This document shows, in pieces, positions 1 through 11,679 of a DNA stretch of 64,000 nucleotides; position 1 is the first letter of the stretch, and each line of letters begins with the position of its first letter. Source of the DNA: Patella vulgata (lineage: Eukaryota; Mollusca; Gastropoda; Patellidae); the NCBI RefSeq assembly GCF_932274485.2, contig NC_065885.2, positions 35,663,062 to 35,727,061 on the forward strand, in the 5' to 3' direction. The notes beneath the pieces are model-generated. The model was not told the origin of the DNA. It saw nothing but the letters and a program-made list of their open reading frames with translations, and did not search any database. A program made the translations under genes and the position numbers.

Positions 1-225
1 AGATCCGTAAGAAATAATCTTCGATAGTTGAATGCAGACAGACAGCCTGACAAATCGGCCAATCAATCGTTGTAATACATATGATTTCAATTTGTGAACC
101 GTACACATTGTTAGCGGCTTTGAAGGAACCTTACAAACGCTGTGCAAAAACACAAGGTGATGAAAGTATAATGATTTTACGTAAAAGACTTATTTCCGGT
201 ATAGTTGTCATTTTTTTATTTGCAG

Positions 226-3200
226 GTAACACAAACCCCGTGTTAAAATTTGACACACTAAGTGGTATATTACCAGTATGTCGAAATGGCAAGCTGATTT
301 CATTGAACTTCCCACTTAATACATCCATCAGTCAGGCAAGTTGCAGTATCCATTTCAATTAAGAGAAATAAATGTAGAACCCTTCTTGTGGAATGCTATT
401 TTATTTTAAATTTAAGCAGCACACAGACTGAGAACAGACGTTTTGTATAATGTCACAGCTAGTTTATAATGCACGAATCCCGAGTCAAGAAAGACTTTCT
501 ATATACATTGTAATGCATTCACAAGTAATTCCTCCTTGTTACTGAATGACAGATCAGTAATTATGGGCCCCAAAGACGAATGCGCCATTTGAGTTGCAGG
601 TGATTTTTGAAAAGCTTATTATGACCATTGTCAAGATATGGTCGATATTGGCTGGGTCTTCTATCATAGACAATCTATTCCACCGTTCTGGTGTATTTGA
701 ATAATTTGAATAACGGTAACAGGTAGGATGCCCCAATCCCTATTTGATATTTGAAATTTACTGTTTGGACTTTAAACCCAGCGTGCACGATCTATTTTCT
801 CAGCGCACACGATCGGTTTCCATTATGCATTGAATCAATATTGTCCGTGTGCTCGCTACTTCAATTATTGTCGCTAGTGACAAGTTACCAAATATGAAAC
901 AATTTTGATATTCGCCAAAAAATAATTGCTCGTTGCTCTCGCTGGCTGCGCAAAAAAATGCTCACCTGTGCATACGAGGGTTTAGGAGAAATGCATTTGT
1001 TAGACGTTAATTTGTTTTTTTCCCTTCTTCAGACGTTAAATGATTATAGAGATCTGTTAAAAGTAAGTATTTTTATTTGACCATCTAATTTGTTTCGTGC
1101 CTTTAGAAGCTTGTGAAGCTTTGTTTCATAAGTTCAGTATTTATCCACAAAGTACGTGACCCAAAATAACTATCGGAACGGATATTATATCCATATTTCA
1201 AATTTATTCTCAAGGATAACTTTACTCTTAAAGATTCTTAATTATGGCGATGACATTGGATCTTACAACTTTCGGCTTGTGTGTATAAATTCTTGCATGG
1301 ACGCTTATGTTTTTACTTTAATAGATCTATTTTTGCCGATTCATTATAGGCGATACTTGATGTGACACTGATTCAAGAGATTGAATATTCACCAAACACA
1401 AAAAAAATACTGGTTCGACTCAAAAATGAAGTTCAAAAGTTTGTTGTAATTTTGAATATTTATTCTTCTTTAAAGGCACCTTTTGAAACATTGCGTGACA
1501 GTTCTTATTTTAAAATCCTTTGGGCGCATGGAATGGGGTTTATTGCTCCGCCGGATCTCTACTTCTCACATTTAGAGACTGACATAGATTTTTTTATTTC
1601 CATGGTTACGTGTCCTATGGGAGGTTGAGAATTTTGCCTGACAACGCTTTTCCACCCACATTTCCATTTGTACACCGAACTTTGGTATTTTGTCTAAACG
1701 ATTAAACACCCTTTCCTTGATTTGGAAAAATCCCGATGGGTTTTCACGACCCATCCTGGGATACAAAGCAGCGTGTGAGAAATACATGCGCTATAGATAG
1801 AAACTGCGATAAGACAGAGGTCGTGATGGAATTATTAAAACTCGGTGGGATTGTTCATGGAATGTTTTGATTTTCAAAGTGTTTGGATCTTAAATTGCAG
1901 AGTTATCTTTCCATTTGCATTTTTCCTGCAAGCTTGGGACAGAGTATTTGGTGCATTTGTTTTAATTTGTTGAGAATAATTTATGGAAATCAAAGACAAC
2001 TTTGCGCTCGTATATTTTTTACTTTCTTGTCAACATTTTACACAGAGAGCAGCTGAAGAATCTAGTTTTTAACATTTCATCACTGCCATTAATAGAATCA
2101 TCGGGAAAAATAAAAGGCGTAATATTGACGTTAAAAGGGACTAAAGAAAATGGCTGTCTAGACCAAAATGGCGAATGTTTTGATTTTATATCCAGATATT
2201 TTGCACCATGGGTTGGAATTCCTGAAGACCCTGTAACAGGTGATTTAATTATATTTTTCGGATGTGTTTCTCCCTCCCCTTTCTCTCTCATGGAGACTTC
2301 TATATCTCATGCTAATCTTTATCATAATATTTCCTTATAATAAATTATATTACTATCAAACCCGAAGGATTAAAGTCTATGGTGTTGAGAGAAGTTCAAT
2401 ATCCGAGCGAACAATTAATGGAATTCAACCTTCAGCGACGCTCTTTACGCAAGCTAACAATAAATGCAAGATTGTGAGCGACGCTTTGTAAGTAAGCTAA
2501 TAATAAATGCTATTCGACTTTGCCTTCTTGACTAACGATCTTCACAATAAATGCAATTCAACGTTGTTGAGAAACGTTCTTTACGCGAGCAAACAATAAA
2601 TGCAATTCAACGTTGCTGAACGACGTTCTTTGCGCGGGCGAACAATAATGCTATTCAGCGATGTGAGCCACGTTCTTTACTCGAGCTAGCAATAAATTGT
2701 AGACATGAACTTGGTAGGGTGTCATAGCATTATTCGACACAACATTGGTAACTAGGATGAACGACAGTTCATTTGTCGGTGAAAAAACGATATGAGACTG
2801 GTCCTACCAAGCCATGATGGCTGGATCACACACGTTAAGCCTGCTGCTTTGACTAATGCACAGGCGTCCCGCCGATAGCCTTAACTGACTAGACGCTTAA
2901 CAGACAAAAAGATGTAGACTACACGAGTTCGTTACAAGACATCAATTTCGTGCCAAATAATGAAACTCAAACATAACATAAATGAATGCACCTCGCGCCT
3001 AATTATCCTAATGTCAAGATGACTTGCCACTAATGTCAAGATGACTTGCCACTAAACAAAATGACGCGCGCAATGACAAGTGACATAATAATTGCATAAG
3101 AATTTGGTAAACATAGTATTCTATCACACGCGAATGCATTACAAGATATCACCTTCTAAATTACCTATATCACTGTTCTTCTTACCGGATCAACAGATAC

Positions 3201-5748
3201 TCATTGTCAGTTTGATGATTTCTTTTTGTTTTCTGCTTTTTGTGTATGAGGAAAAATAAAATTTCATACTCGTCTTTGTTTATGTAAAGTCTCTTTATTT
3301 TTTTATGTTTTGACTTCCTATATTGGATATTCGCTCTACTTGTAATCCAATTATTTTACCATGAACGTTCATGTTCCTATTGGTGTAATGCTATAAGTAT
3401 CTATGGGGTTATTACTTTAAAATAATATACTGCTCTGTTCATTGGGGTCTAGCCTGGACGGCTCGATTTTGGGTTAATTGGGTACCCTGTATCCAAACTG
3501 TACAGTGACTTAATATGGTTTGGTACCCATTCATTGTGCCTTCCCCTCCCGTTTCCTTATTATGACACCGTGTTTGAATCCAGGGTACAGGTGACCAATC
3601 AAGTAAAAAGATGCCAGACCAATTTCGAGGGTCAGTGTTTACAGCCGGTCGGGCTCAAATAGAACAGGCCCTCATTTCGCTACCATGGAGAGATATTATA
3701 ATTGGGTTGAGTTCTTAGAGACATTATAAGATTGCTGGTGATTCTCGACAAATAAGTGTTCTAAAACAACGGAGGCCTGTGTTGATTGAAGCGTTTCTGG
3801 CATTATACAGAAGTTTTAGCGTCTCCTATATTACATACAGAATTCCATCCCTGAAAATCGGTGACAAATTCAGCGATGGTTTTTTATGACATGTGCTGTT
3901 TTTGATAAAATAAAATTAATTCATGGATTTTCTTCATAAAAATGGATAAATATTATCGCAAACATCACAATGGTAGGCAGTGGTATCAATGTTGGTACAA
4001 AATGACAAGTTTACTGAAGATATATCAGAGATTTGAGTCAAAGAATTTTCGTTCTAAGCAAGTTTCAGCGACGGCCAAATTCACCAATGCAAGTATTAGT
4101 GTTTGCTCCCAATGCAAACACTGAGATTTTATTAAACATACATCATGCAAGAGCTGAATCTGCCAAGTGCAGGTCTTTCCTTAGGCCTACAATGTTATCT
4201 AAATTATTAAACATGCATTATGCAAGAGCTAAATCTGCCTATTGCAGGTCTTTCTTTAGGCCTGAAATGTTTTCTAAAGTATTAATTAGACATTAATTAA
4301 CTGATCCAGGCCTTAATCAACTCCCGATGGCATCAGATTTCTCCGATATAAAATAGATTAGAATGGTTCAGCGATACTTTGATTTAATCAAATATGGAGG
4401 CTCGAGAATTAGCTTCGATCAACCAGCACGGTGGTTGAAATTATTGCACACGTCTGTCAAACCTTCAAAGGCTAATATCTTCGCTTGCAATAGAGTAATT
4501 TGAATGAAATTTTCAAATTATTCATTTTACATCATCTTCTTTCGAACTGTTATAGCAATAATGGCTAGTTCTTTATCTAAATCTTACATAATGTATCTTT
4601 AATTAGACATTAATTAACTTATCCAGACCATAATCAACTCTAGATGTCATCGCTAGCCTGTTATATACTGGATTAGAACCCGGTCTGCTGCTGCTGATTA
4701 AATAAAAAAATTGATAATCGAGACTATGTTTTTTTTTATCGTACCGACTTTAATAATCATGATCGAGGCTATGCCCAAAATTCAATCGCTAAATTCTCGG
4801 TTCCGGGTAGATCAATTTGACTGAAATTTTCAGCAAATTCCCTTTACATTATCTACATTTTAACTAATATAGCGAGAACTCTCAGTTCTGTATCTAATCT
4901 CCAATAATGTATCTCTAAGAGGTCACTCCCGTTAAGCGGTCAGTCATGACAATTCCCTTGAGTGACTGCTTAATACATTTTCTACTGTGTATAGAACAAC
5001 ACAGGTTTCGGGGGTCTAACTATTTAAAAAAAACCCACAAAGTAAAGTCAGAATAGAAGTGACCTTAACTAGAATAGTCTTACAGTCCCAGCTGTCACAT
5101 ATGGTTTGTTTGGTTTCGCGACGTAGGATTGTGTCCCCCAGGGTGGGGTGTCATATTGGTATTTAGAATTTAACATGATATTTTCATTTCTAGGTTCTGC
5201 TCACACTGTTTTAGCTAGTTATTGGTCAAAACAACTAGAGAAAAATGATCTTTATGGTAAGACATTAATTTACATGTATGTTAATTTACGATAACCATTT
5301 ATAGATAAGTATGTTTAATACATTTCTATTCACGATGTAATGGAACATTTTTAATTCTGTTAAACGGATCCACATTTATCTTGACGATTGATCAAAGCGG
5401 CTACATTGAAGATACCAACATTTCTAACCCGAATATCGCATCAAAAACCAAAATACATAATTAAGCTGCTTAAAATACCAGAATAGAAAATATATATTAA
5501 AGTAAAGACATAGTCAATTTGGAAAATATAGCATTATGTTTACTTTTTGAAAAACAAAACAAAAAACCCCATCCTTCTCTTGATTTTACGCTTACAATTT
5601 GAAATGCCACTTCTGAAATAATTCTGTGTTTTTTAAAGCTCAACAGTGTTCTACCAGGGGCGGAGAAATGCGAATTGTTGTGAAAGATGATCGAGTAGAA
5701 ATGTCCGGCCAAGCTGCTATTACGTTAGAGGGACGTTTTAATCTGTGA
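226..5748 (+). CDS. PBLD: PBLD (phenazine biosynthesis-like domain) gene, 3' part
   Basis: Exons read as 226-335, 1033-1062, 1350-1438, 2046-2239, 5194-5256 and 5639-5748 (stop TGA). All phases agree and give about 197 residues. The protein aligns end to end, from memory, with the last two thirds of human PBLD (288 aa): FDTLSG, YSPNTKKILVRL, the strongly conserved SRYFAPWVGIPEDPVTG, then SAHTVLASYWS, and a C-terminus ending AAITLEGRFNL. The family has the PhzF double-hotdog isomerase fold; the animal enzyme's substrate is not settled. The catalytic glutamate region lies in exons upstream of the window. Two oddities: a 30-nt microexon (TLNDYRDLLK), and a GC donor (CAG|GCAAGT) after the first visible exon. 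The last large intron (2240-5193) carries a minisatellite and a MITE. A possible AATAAA signal is at 5790. I am confident of the family; the microexon and GC donor are inferences that restore the expected length. Confidence 0.9.
2395..2705. repeat. Degenerate ~48-bp minisatellite in a PBLD intron
   Basis: About six diverged units share CAATAAATGCAATTCAACG followed by a CGACGTTCTTTACGCGAGC-like half. The best-preserved units lie at 2545-2650. It is intronic with no coding signal. Confidence 0.75.
3011..3054. repeat. Exact 22-bp direct duplication
   Basis: TAATGTCAAGATGACTTGCC plus AC occurs twice in immediate succession inside the PBLD intron. The sequence between the minisatellite and this repeat, and from here to the MITE at 4136, shows nothing else I can name. 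Confidence 0.7.
4136..4917 (+). mobile_element. MITE family A, compound copy (TTAA-flanked)
   Basis: A head like ACATACATCATGCAAGAGC follows TTAA at 4132. A second head follows TTAA at 4207, a right end ATAATGTATCT(TTAA) lies at 4588-4602, and a further 3' part runs to about 4917. Head and tail are inverted copies of the motif A[CG]ATACATTATG. It looks like one copy inserted into, or recombined with, another. It lies in the PBLD intron. Confidence 0.7.
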
Positions 5749-6113
5749 TATTAATTATGTGATCTTCGGGCCCACATTAAACATTGTAGAATAAAAGGTT
5801 TCAGAATAAGATTTTTCACTGGCAGATTATGAGGCCGGGTGTGTTTTTGTAATCAGAGACATTGAATAATTTCGAAGACGTAAAGGTAAAACAATCCAAC
5901 ATTTCATTCCGATGATTATACTACCATGTGACCAATTACTGATTATCCAACAGTTTTGAGGCCAGCAATTAGTCCCCATAGTGCACTCACCTTCTTGTTC
6001 ATCTGTTTGGGTCAAAGTTCTGCGTAAAAGCCTACGATCGACATGCAATTTGACATTCGATTATTGATATGACGTCACAACCGATGACTGTTCTGAGTAA
6101 ACAGTCTGGTCCC

Positions 6114-6793
6114 GGTTCCTAGAGAATTCTTAAAGTAAGCAAAAAGTCATGTTTCACCTTTTCTTACGTAAGAAACTTTATAAAATACCGTCTCTAGAAA
6201 ATTCCCAAGACAATTCTTACGTAAACACAAGTCAAGAATGAGTCAAAGCACATTGTGACTGGTAAATTGAGACTACGATGCTCTCTAACGCCATAAAAAC
6301 AATTTTGGTATGCAAATTACGTCATAACTTGGTCGGCTCCATAGAGTTATAAATAGATCAATGACATTAACTTCCCGGCAAATGGTCGATTTAGATGCAT
6401 TTGACATGTCCCCTATACACATATAAAATGTGTCACAAGCTAAAAAAATCTCAAGCACATGCAAACAGACGGAATAATTGTGAGAGCGCCTGATTGTGTT
6501 TGTGTTGTTTACTAATTGGCAAATAAATAAAATGGTTTCAAGGTAGAAGCGAAATTTTCTGTATATAATTATATAGCATTCTTCTCGAGAATATGTTTTA
6601 AAGGATTTTTTCTGTCTTTTAACTGTCTCTTTAGTATCAAAAGATGTGTAGGAAATGCCGTCGAATATCTCTACGGTCAGCCATCTTGTTTGAAGAAGAC
6701 ACAGACTTTAGGTTGGTAAGAGCGTGCTTGTGCTTACCGTGAAATCTACTTACAATGTAAGCACAAGAATGTTCTTAAGAATTTTCTAGGAAC
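6114..6793. mobile_element. Inverted-repeat (foldback/MITE) element
   Basis: GGTTCCTAGAGAATTCTTAA at the left end (6114-6133) is matched in inverse by TTAAGAATTTTCTAGGAAC at 6775-6793. Inside lies a second exact inverted pair, CTTGTGCTTAC and GTAAGCACAAG (6728-6776). No reading frame of note. The transposon class is not assigned. Confidence 0.5.
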
Positions 6794-7090
6794 ACAAAAT
6801 AAGCACAGGCGCAGCACAGGCGCTTGAAGGGATTAAAATAAAACTTCTTACTACTGCTTGACTATTATATTATAGTATATAAAAGGTATTTCAGCCGCCA
6901 TCTTTGTTTTCACATCTTCAAGACATTTTGTCTGCTATCATCTCACAATACTCACTAGTTCTAACACTTCCCGTCGTTTTTATTGCCAACGAGACCTTAT
7001 TTGAACATTATTCGGCTTCCGGTGTAATTTAATTGGTCATTTTACAGCGTTATTAATTACAAATCAAACGTGAAGCGCTATCACTTGGGG

Positions 7091-7372
7091 GGGGGGGGGG
7101 GCGAATGGTTAGCACGTGCGTGCTGTATCATAAGGCCTGTCATTGAGTCAACTGGCGTGGTTTCGAATCCCCGGTTGTACGTGACAAGGAGTAGGGTTGC
7201 CTGTCCAACCTCGTGGGTTTTCTCCGGGTCCTCCGGTTTCCTCCCACTGCTAAAGACCCCTACGCGCAAGCGAATTATTGAAATAAAATTATACCATATG
7301 TTAGTCCCGAAATGACCTAGTTTGTGTCGAGTGGACGTTAAACCCCATTTCTCTCTCTCTCTCTCTCGCTAT
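7091..7372 (+). mobile_element. tRNA-derived SINE family B, with target-site duplication
   Basis: A tRNA-like head (GCGAATGGTTAGCACGTGCG, A box) is followed by a B box (GGTTTCGAATCCC), then a conserved middle (GTGGGTTTTCTCCGGGTCC, CGGTTTCCTCCCACTGC), then GGACGTTAAACCCCATTTC and a (TC)n tail. CGCTATCACTTG flanks both sides as a 12-bp duplication. The copy has inserted into the left arm of the inverted-repeat element. Confidence 0.9.
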
Positions 7373-7588
7373 CACTTGGCGACAAGCAACTTCGAGGGAC
7401 CGGAAATAACACGAAATCAGGTCAATGACGTCTCGTTGGGGAAGGCCTTATTTTTGATTGGTCAAGGCGTGTTACTAAAAATAAAATTGACTGTCACAGC
7501 TGACCGCGAATTATGAATGTCAGAATGACAGCTGAATATTGTCATTGGTATGTAACACGCTTAGGATAATTTATTTTACGTAAATTAA

Positions 7589-7813
7589 CTAATTTAAATG
7601 GAATCTTCTAGCTGCTATACCAGTGCATGCAGTCGCAGCAACTTTTTTGTGACACCTAATACGTTTGTACGTTTCGTGCACAGGAATACTCTTGCCACTG
7701 CTAGTACCTGCCTGGCCCGTTACAACAATATTGTGGTCCGTTTTAATAATTTCAAAAGCCTGGCTTTGCTCTGGAGTTAATACCAGGATCATTTTTTCAT
7801 TTTCACCTGACAA
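7589..7813 (-). pseudogene. PIF1-like helicase fragment (Walker A region)
   Basis: A 74-residue open stretch reads LTPEQSQAF, NIVVTGQAGT...GKS and AATACTGIAA. This is the Q-motif to motif Ia region of PIF1/RRM3-type helicases, also found in Helitron Rep-Hel proteins. Real members run to 400 residues or more, and no later helicase motif is present. The P-loop has extra residues between GQAGT and GKS, so it looks decayed. It sits inside the inverted-repeat element, as cargo or as remains of the element's own protein. Confidence 0.6.
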
Positions 7814-7838
7814 TTAACGCACGTGGGTTTGTTTTGAT

Positions 7839-7919
7839 GCAGTCTAGATCACCCAGTCCCTACGCAAATCTCGTATAATGGATATGTTAATAAAGGAAAT
7901 GACTGGATGATCTAGACTA
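7839..7919. mobile_element. Small palindromic element
   Basis: GTCTAGATCACCCAGTC and GACTGGATGATCTAGAC are inverted copies with one mismatch, about 47 bp apart. It is nested between the arms of the larger element. Confidence 0.5.
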
Positions 7920-8182
7920 CTAATAAAACAAAAGGGAATTCCTTTGACCTGATTTCGTGTTATTTCCGGTCACTCGAAGTTGCTTGTCGCCAAGTGATAG
8001 CGCTTCAAGTTGATTTGTAATTAATAACGCTGTGAAATGACCAATTTAATTACATCGGAAGCTATGACCACAGTGTCATTTAATCTTGGAAATTTGTAGT
8101 GCCTGATTATGGAACATGCAAGTTTTATTCACCTAAGGTTACTTTAAACGTGTTCCAAAGAGCGTGTTTGAAATGAAGTTTA

Positions 8183-8370
8183 AATGTGCACTCGACATAA
8201 ACAAGTCATTTCAGGACTAAAGGTACAGTTGTATTGCAATAATTCGTTTGTGTTGGGGTCCTTGGAAATGGTCGGAAACCGAGGGACCCGGAGAAAACCC
8301 ACGAGGTTAGGCAGACTACTTAACTTCTTGTTATGTACAAGCTTGGTATCGAAACCACGCCACTTGAATT
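8183..8370 (-). mobile_element. Old SINE family B copy, inverted
   Basis: The blocks CACTCGACATAAACAAGTCA, CCGAGGGACCCGGAGAAAAC and ACCCACGAGGTTAGGCAG are diverged reverse complements of the family B consensus. The tRNA head is lost. Confidence 0.7.
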
Positions 8371-8923
8371 ATGACCAGAACTTATGATCTAAAGAACATG
8401 CCTTAGAGCACTCGACCCCCCCCCCACCCCATTCAAAAAAAGCCCCATCCAAATGTATACTGCGTTATGAATAATATCAATTTCTTTCGACTAGTTTAAT
8501 AAATTACCTTCTATCTAAACAGATTTACATAAAATATATATCCAATATTTACATCAACAATTAATATTTACAAATCCATGGTGGTAACCATCGTATCATA
8601 ATTATTGCATGCTTGTCATGGTGCCATGACCTCTGTGAATTCAACCACCTGCGCACTGAACCTAAAATTGCTTAGGACTATCCGGGTTTTGAACGATATA
8701 TACGATTTGCACTTTTTCGCTGGCGGATTATAAGCACCACTACTAAAGATTTGCTTGAAAAGAGCAAAATAGAAAAGATATTGGCTGTTGTTACCGGTAA
8801 ATCAAAGAACATTAAGTTGACTGTGAAGTCTAGCTAAACAGAAGCGCTTTGAGAATGGTGGGTACGACAGTGACCCTACTATCAATTATTAACAGATATA
8901 CAAATAATGATAATTGTTTTTTT

Positions 8924-10246
8924 CTATAACAATGACGATAAACTCGAATAAGAAGATGAAAATATGTCTGAGGTAGAGTTTGAGTTCTCGGATACAGGTG
9001 ATGCTGGTGCTGTTTGAAATGATAGGTTATTATCGATAGAGGATGCTGGTAGTAGCGTAGTAATAGATGGTGTTAAATGATCCGACTCCTCCACAGCTGT
9101 GCTCTGTAATGGTTTAATGTTTTCTGTTAGTGTGTCTTTATTAGTATTATAACTTATATTATAATATGGCATATTATAATTAACTTCACTAGCATTCTGT
9201 TGGTACGAATGATACAAGTCTGTATTGTACACTTGACTAGGATATTTATCAAAAGTTGGCAACTCTTGATAGGTATTCGTATTATAAAACTGAAAACTGT
9301 CGGCTGTGGGTAGTTGGTATGTTGGTAAACTGTATGGACGATAGGAGGAATACGCTGGTATATTTTGCTGTCCATTACTGGATTGGTCTGTTTCAGCCAT
9401 TCTGTCTTCCAACCGGCTGCTGGAATAATGCGGTTCGTAAACATTGTCCCTGTGACTAACTAGTGGTGCGTCAATCTTAGTCTCCATTCCAGCATCTTCC
9501 GAAGTCTTGGCTACATCCGCAGATCCTTGAACTGTTTTCTCCATTTTTTCAGTTCCAATTTTTTCTTGTCGTCTAGTTTTTGCTCGTCTGTTCTTAAACC
9601 AAATCTGTTCAAAAAGATAATATGTAAATAATATATTATATGAAAATCCATTTGGATAAATGTCTGAATCAGTTGCCGGTTTGTCCAAAATCTATTTTAA
9701 GGATATATTGGTATCACATAAAATAATGCTGGCCAAACTTGGACACAAAATCATGTCACACATATCAAGTTTGGAATTTTTTATATTTGTGTTTGAATAA
9801 AGGTTAAACAGTTTAAGACCATACACAATCAAAATTAGTTTTAATCAAATCGATCAATTCTAACTTACGTTATGTCCATTTAAATTTTACATTTACATGT
9901 GTCTTACATAAATAAAGTAATAATAATTCCGACAGTCCATTCTTCATGAAGTTTTTAAAAGAATATCCCTATACATATAAATATATACGCCAAAACAAAA
10001 ATAAAACAAGTAGGTACTTACCGATATATTTTTATCTGTTAAATTTAGAACAGATGATAATTGGACTATTAATTCTCTGTAGGGTGTTGGCGTTTGTCTA
10101 TAAATCTCTTCTAGTTTTTCCACCTGTTTACTTGTAAAATGAGTCCTGTGACGTTTTCGAACTCCGCCATCCTTACGACTGCCACAAAAAGATGTGCCCA
10201 TATTGAGCATGCCTGTGTTATATGGTGTATATTCTTGATATTTCAT
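8924..10246 (-). CDS. K50 PRD-like homeobox gene, copy 1
   Basis: Two exons, 10022-10246 and 8924-9604, join in phase 0 to give 301 aa. The homeodomain spans residues 30-89: RKRHRTHFTSKQVEKLEEIY, then LSSVLNLTDKNIS | IWFKNRRAKTRRQ. The intron falls between homeodomain positions 46 and 47, the usual place in PRD-class genes. Residues R5, F8, L16, W48, F49, N51 and R53 are present. Position 50 is lysine (and 47 isoleucine), as in Bicoid, predicting TAATCC recognition. The start chosen (MKYQEYTP) matches the paralog's; an in-frame ATG eight codons upstream (10270) is less likely. The tail is rich in Ser, Tyr, Asn and Thr with no known domain. I cannot assign it to Gsc, Otx, Pitx or Dmbx; it may be a lophotrochozoan-specific PRD family. 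Transcription-factor function is inferred from the homeodomain. Confidence 0.88.
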
Positions 10247-10346
10247 CTTACAATAAACAGCTATCGCCAAATAACATTAAAAACCAAATACAAGTTGTGG
10301 AACTGAGGATTGTTGTTAATGAATGTCAAATTTTGTCGTCTGTCGA

Positions 10347-10353
10347 TTTTATA
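10347..10353 (-). promoter_or_regulatory. TATA-like box of homeobox copy 1
   Basis: TATAAAA on the minus strand, about 100 bp before the ATG, followed by ATCGACAGACGACA where a start site would fall. The paralog has a TATA box at the same distance. Confidence 0.45.
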
Positions 10354-11597
10354 CATGTTATCGCTTAACGGTCTTCATTTATGTTCACTACGGCCCCAAA
10401 CGAACAATCATTAATTAATACTTAATTAATTGTCGGTTTATTTACCTTTTAGCTGTTAATGTTTTTGTTAGCCAACACGAACTCACTTCTCATCATGAAT
10501 GGCGTTTTGGCTGATGATAGATAATAGACAATTAAAATACATATTAATTAGATAATTAACAGCGGGGCAAACAAATACACTGGTTTCCAACGACTAGTTC
10601 CAATGATTAGATTGGTTAAATACTGTTCATCGAGAACAGAAATGGACGGAATGGGGTCCATTCTTGTTATACCGACATAAAGATTAATTCGTAATAATAA
10701 AATTTGGCTATCGCGGATTAATAAGAATTAACTGACCCGGACTTAAGACATTAATCCAGGTAATCGGATTAGTTAGAGCGATAACTGGATTACATGCTTA
10801 AAATAACCAAATGGATGTCCATTCAGTTGGACATAAACTGACATTAAACGGTATTTTCAAAAAATATAATAGAACAAATTTCGATTTCTTTTCAATAATT
10901 AACCAGTTTAATGACATAAACTAAACATTCAAGGCAATAAGTGATCACCTTGTTTACGCCACAACACTTAATGAATTCACACTGAAATATATTCCCACAT
11001 TTGGTTCAAAGATAAAATTGTCGATTTCTTTTGATTTTATGTTTTCTTGGGGGACAGTCTGTCTTTTTTGAATATTTTTGTTCGAATGTCGGCATGGGAA
11101 AGCTAATAATGAAATTAATATTCGCATATCTGAACAATTGAATACTCTTTGGCCCAAATCAAAGAGGTTTAACTTCTTTAACAGTTAAGGTTTGTCAAAA
11201 TCAATCCGGTAATAATAGGTGTTTAATGTTTGTATTACAATGTTTGGATTAGCTTCCATGAGGACTAGTGAGTCCATATAAAATTACACATTATTACACT
11301 ATGGATAAAATCAGAAACAAATGGGATAATCTGGAATCAGTTCATAACCACCTACCACTATTCGACCGATTATTTGCGTAATCAATTATCGTGAAATTAA
11401 TCCCATTAGAACCAATCTGAAGAGATACAGTAAATTTTGTGCCCAGACAGCTAATAATCGGTCTGATCAAGTCTAATCACATTATACTCTGAATAAGGAA
11501 GAAATTAAACTGACTTTATTTGGTCCAATATTAAGATATTGAATAGATGAGTTGATAGGATTACTGTATGTTTCAATACAGTAGGTTTATAGAATGG

Positions 11598-11608
11598 TAT
11601 ATATATAG
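11598..11608 (+). promoter_or_regulatory. TATA box of the FoxJ1-like gene
   Basis: TATATATATAG lies about 75 bp before the ATG at 11680, implying a short leader of roughly 45-50 nt. Confidence 0.5.
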
Positions 11609-11679
11609 AAGATACGTAAAATATGTCAGTATACAATTAACTCTACTACAAGACATATCTACTACTTTTAATAAGCGAC

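Larger units (their letters stand above)
7015..8062. mobile_element. DNA element with ~130-bp terminal inverted repeats carrying a helicase fragment
   Basis: The left arm (7015-7426, interrupted by a SINE) and the right arm (7943-8062) are inverted copies. Shared blocks include TTAATTGGTCATTT, ACAGCGTTATTAATTACAAA, GAAGCGCTATCACTTGG and CGGAAATAACACGAAATCAG. The roughly 500-bp interior holds a PIF1-like helicase fragment (7589-7813, -) and a small nested palindrome (7839-7919). Arms this long and this similar suggest a fairly recent insertion. Class is uncertain. Confidence 0.65.
10247..11679. promoter_or_regulatory. Divergent intergenic region with K50 homeodomain sites
   Basis: It lies between the ATGs of homeobox copy 1 (-) and the FoxJ1-like gene (+). 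TAATCC or GGATTA occurs at 10715-10720, 10752-10757, 10766-10771, 10787-10792, 11246-11251, 11398-11403 and 11558-11563. The first four lie within 78 bp. By my rough estimate for AT-rich DNA, about one such site is expected per 1.5 kb. TAATTA-type homeodomain cores are also frequent (for example 10410-10435). No open frame of note. Confidence 0.55.

Noticed and set aside
2440-2700. CRISPR-like spaced repeats
   Set aside because: Units are contiguous, degenerate and intronic in an animal gene: a minisatellite.
7091-7170. Possible tRNA-Leu/Ser gene
   Set aside because: A and B boxes are present but it is the head of SINE B: no clean acceptor stem, and followed by the SINE body and tail.
9154-9444. 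96-codon minus-strand frame
   Set aside because: Out-of-frame overlap inside homeobox copy 1 exon 2, which has clear support.
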